Below are positions 63,567-64,000 of a DNA stretch of 64,000 nt, one piece after another. The stretch comes from Flavobacterium jejuense (GTDB taxonomy: Bacteria; Bacteroidota; Bacteroidia; Flavobacteriales; Flavobacteriaceae): positions 1 to 64,000 of the forward strand of contig NZ_VEVQ02000012.1 of the NCBI RefSeq assembly GCF_006491595.2, written 5' to 3'. Made by a program: the position numbers and the translations under genes. Within the stretch, counting starts at the first letter, position 1, and every line of letters begins with the position of its first letter. Under the pieces are notes generated by a model. The model was not told the origin of the DNA and did not search any database. It saw nothing but the letters and a program-made list of their open reading frames with translations.

Positions 63567-64000
63567 TTTGGTACACTATATAAAATGACACATGTTAGAA
63601 TTCCCCATATATTTACCCAAAGTAAATCCGCATATTTTCCTTCTGTAAAAATGAGCTCTTTTGGAAACCATTTAAAAACTAGGAGAAAACCGAATACTAA
63701 ACCTCCTATTACACTCAGATAGAAACTTATTTTTGGCGCTTTCATATTCCAAAACAAAAAAACAGGTGTTAACCCAATAACCATAGTTCCTGAAATTGTA
63801 GTTGCCGATAAAATTTCAGCATTTAGAAAAACAGGAATAGTTCCTAAAAGTGCTAAAACCAACATTGCAAGTCTTCCAAAAGTAACAGATTTACCCAGTT
63901 TTAAGTCGATTGCTGTTAATTTTGAAAAAGAAGAAAACGTAGAATCTATAGTTGAGGCCGCTGAAGTAATCATTATGAAATTGATTACGAGTAAAATGAC
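63551..64000 (-). CDS. Sodium:solute symporter family protein, partial at right edge
   Basis: The C-terminal 150 residues of a multi-span membrane protein, open to the last base of the window (VILLVINFIMITSAASTIDSTFSSFSK). The segment SAASTIDSTF, then the long pair of helices and the basic C terminus, matches the SSS (sodium:solute symporter) family. The ATG at 63973 is internal, not the start. It overlaps the phosphoesterase gene by 16 bp, so it is the upstream member of the arsenosugar operon seen here, and could take up a precursor such as a sugar, a nucleoside or an arsenic compound. The substrate is unknown. Confidence 0.8.
   Translation of the reverse strand, partial: VILLVINFIMITSAASTIDSTFSSFSKLTAIDLKLGKSVTFGRLAMLVLALLGTIPVFLNAEILSATTISGTMVIGLTPVFLFWNMKAPKISFYLSVIGGLVFGFLLVFKWFPKELIFTEGKYADLLWVNIWGILTCVILYSVPKWIKK

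Overview
The window is AT-rich DNA from a member of the Bacteroidota, almost certainly a Flavobacteriaceae bacterium close to Flavobacterium. The evidence is the gliding and type IX secretion block gldJ-porU-porV, SusC/SusD pairs, a hybrid two-component regulator of the HTCS type, many short lipoproteins with a lipobox at the N terminus, and MlaEF followed by DUF389 and manC. No rRNA, tRNA, CRISPR array or prophage was seen. Both edges cut genes: an RHS protein on the left and a sodium:solute symporter on the right.

Region by region. 0-2.6 kb is accessory: the 3' end of an RHS gene with a variable C-terminal tip, an AT-rich lipoprotein gene (possible immunity partner), a tandem 112-bp repeat whose units begin like IS1-family left ends and carry a terminator hairpin, and an IS1-type transposase gene broken by an in-frame TGA. 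2.8-6.8 kb holds a UbiA-like membrane protein and gcvP. 6.8-23.8 kb is a xylan-type polysaccharide utilisation locus on the minus strand: GH3 (BglX type), HTCS regulator, SusC, SusD, surface glycan-binding lipoprotein, GH10 xylanase and GH3/PA14 xylosidase. 24.2-29.3 kb holds a group III truncated haemoglobin, a frameshifted relic gene, a FabH-like ketosynthase, an amidohydrolase with a His-to-Tyr change in its metal motif, a methyltransferase and a glycosyltransferase. 29.5-39.6 kb is housekeeping: MlaEF, DUF389, manC, SprT-like, SDR, M28 peptidase, DoxX, pyruvate dehydrogenase E2 and E1 alpha, and cytidine deaminase. 39.6-48.0 kb is porV, porU, gldJ and murF. 48.4-55.6 kb has a four-gene envelope glycosyltransferase operon and an iron-sulfur/FAD redox pair. 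55.7-57.4 kb has a GH113-like lipoprotein and a DUF2911 protein.

57.5-64.0 kb on the minus strand is the most interesting part: a symporter, a metallophosphoesterase-fold protein lacking its usual first motif, a TIGR04282-type glycosyltransferase, a purine nucleoside phosphorylase and an arsenosugar-type ArsM are packed with overlaps or gaps of 0-29 bp. A beta-barrel protein, a fatty-acid-hydroxylase-superfamily membrane protein and a DUF547 lipoprotein follow. This looks like an arsenosugar pathway. The phosphorylase is well placed to remove adenine from the arsenic-containing nucleoside. The radical SAM enzyme ArsS is not visible and would be expected beyond the right edge.
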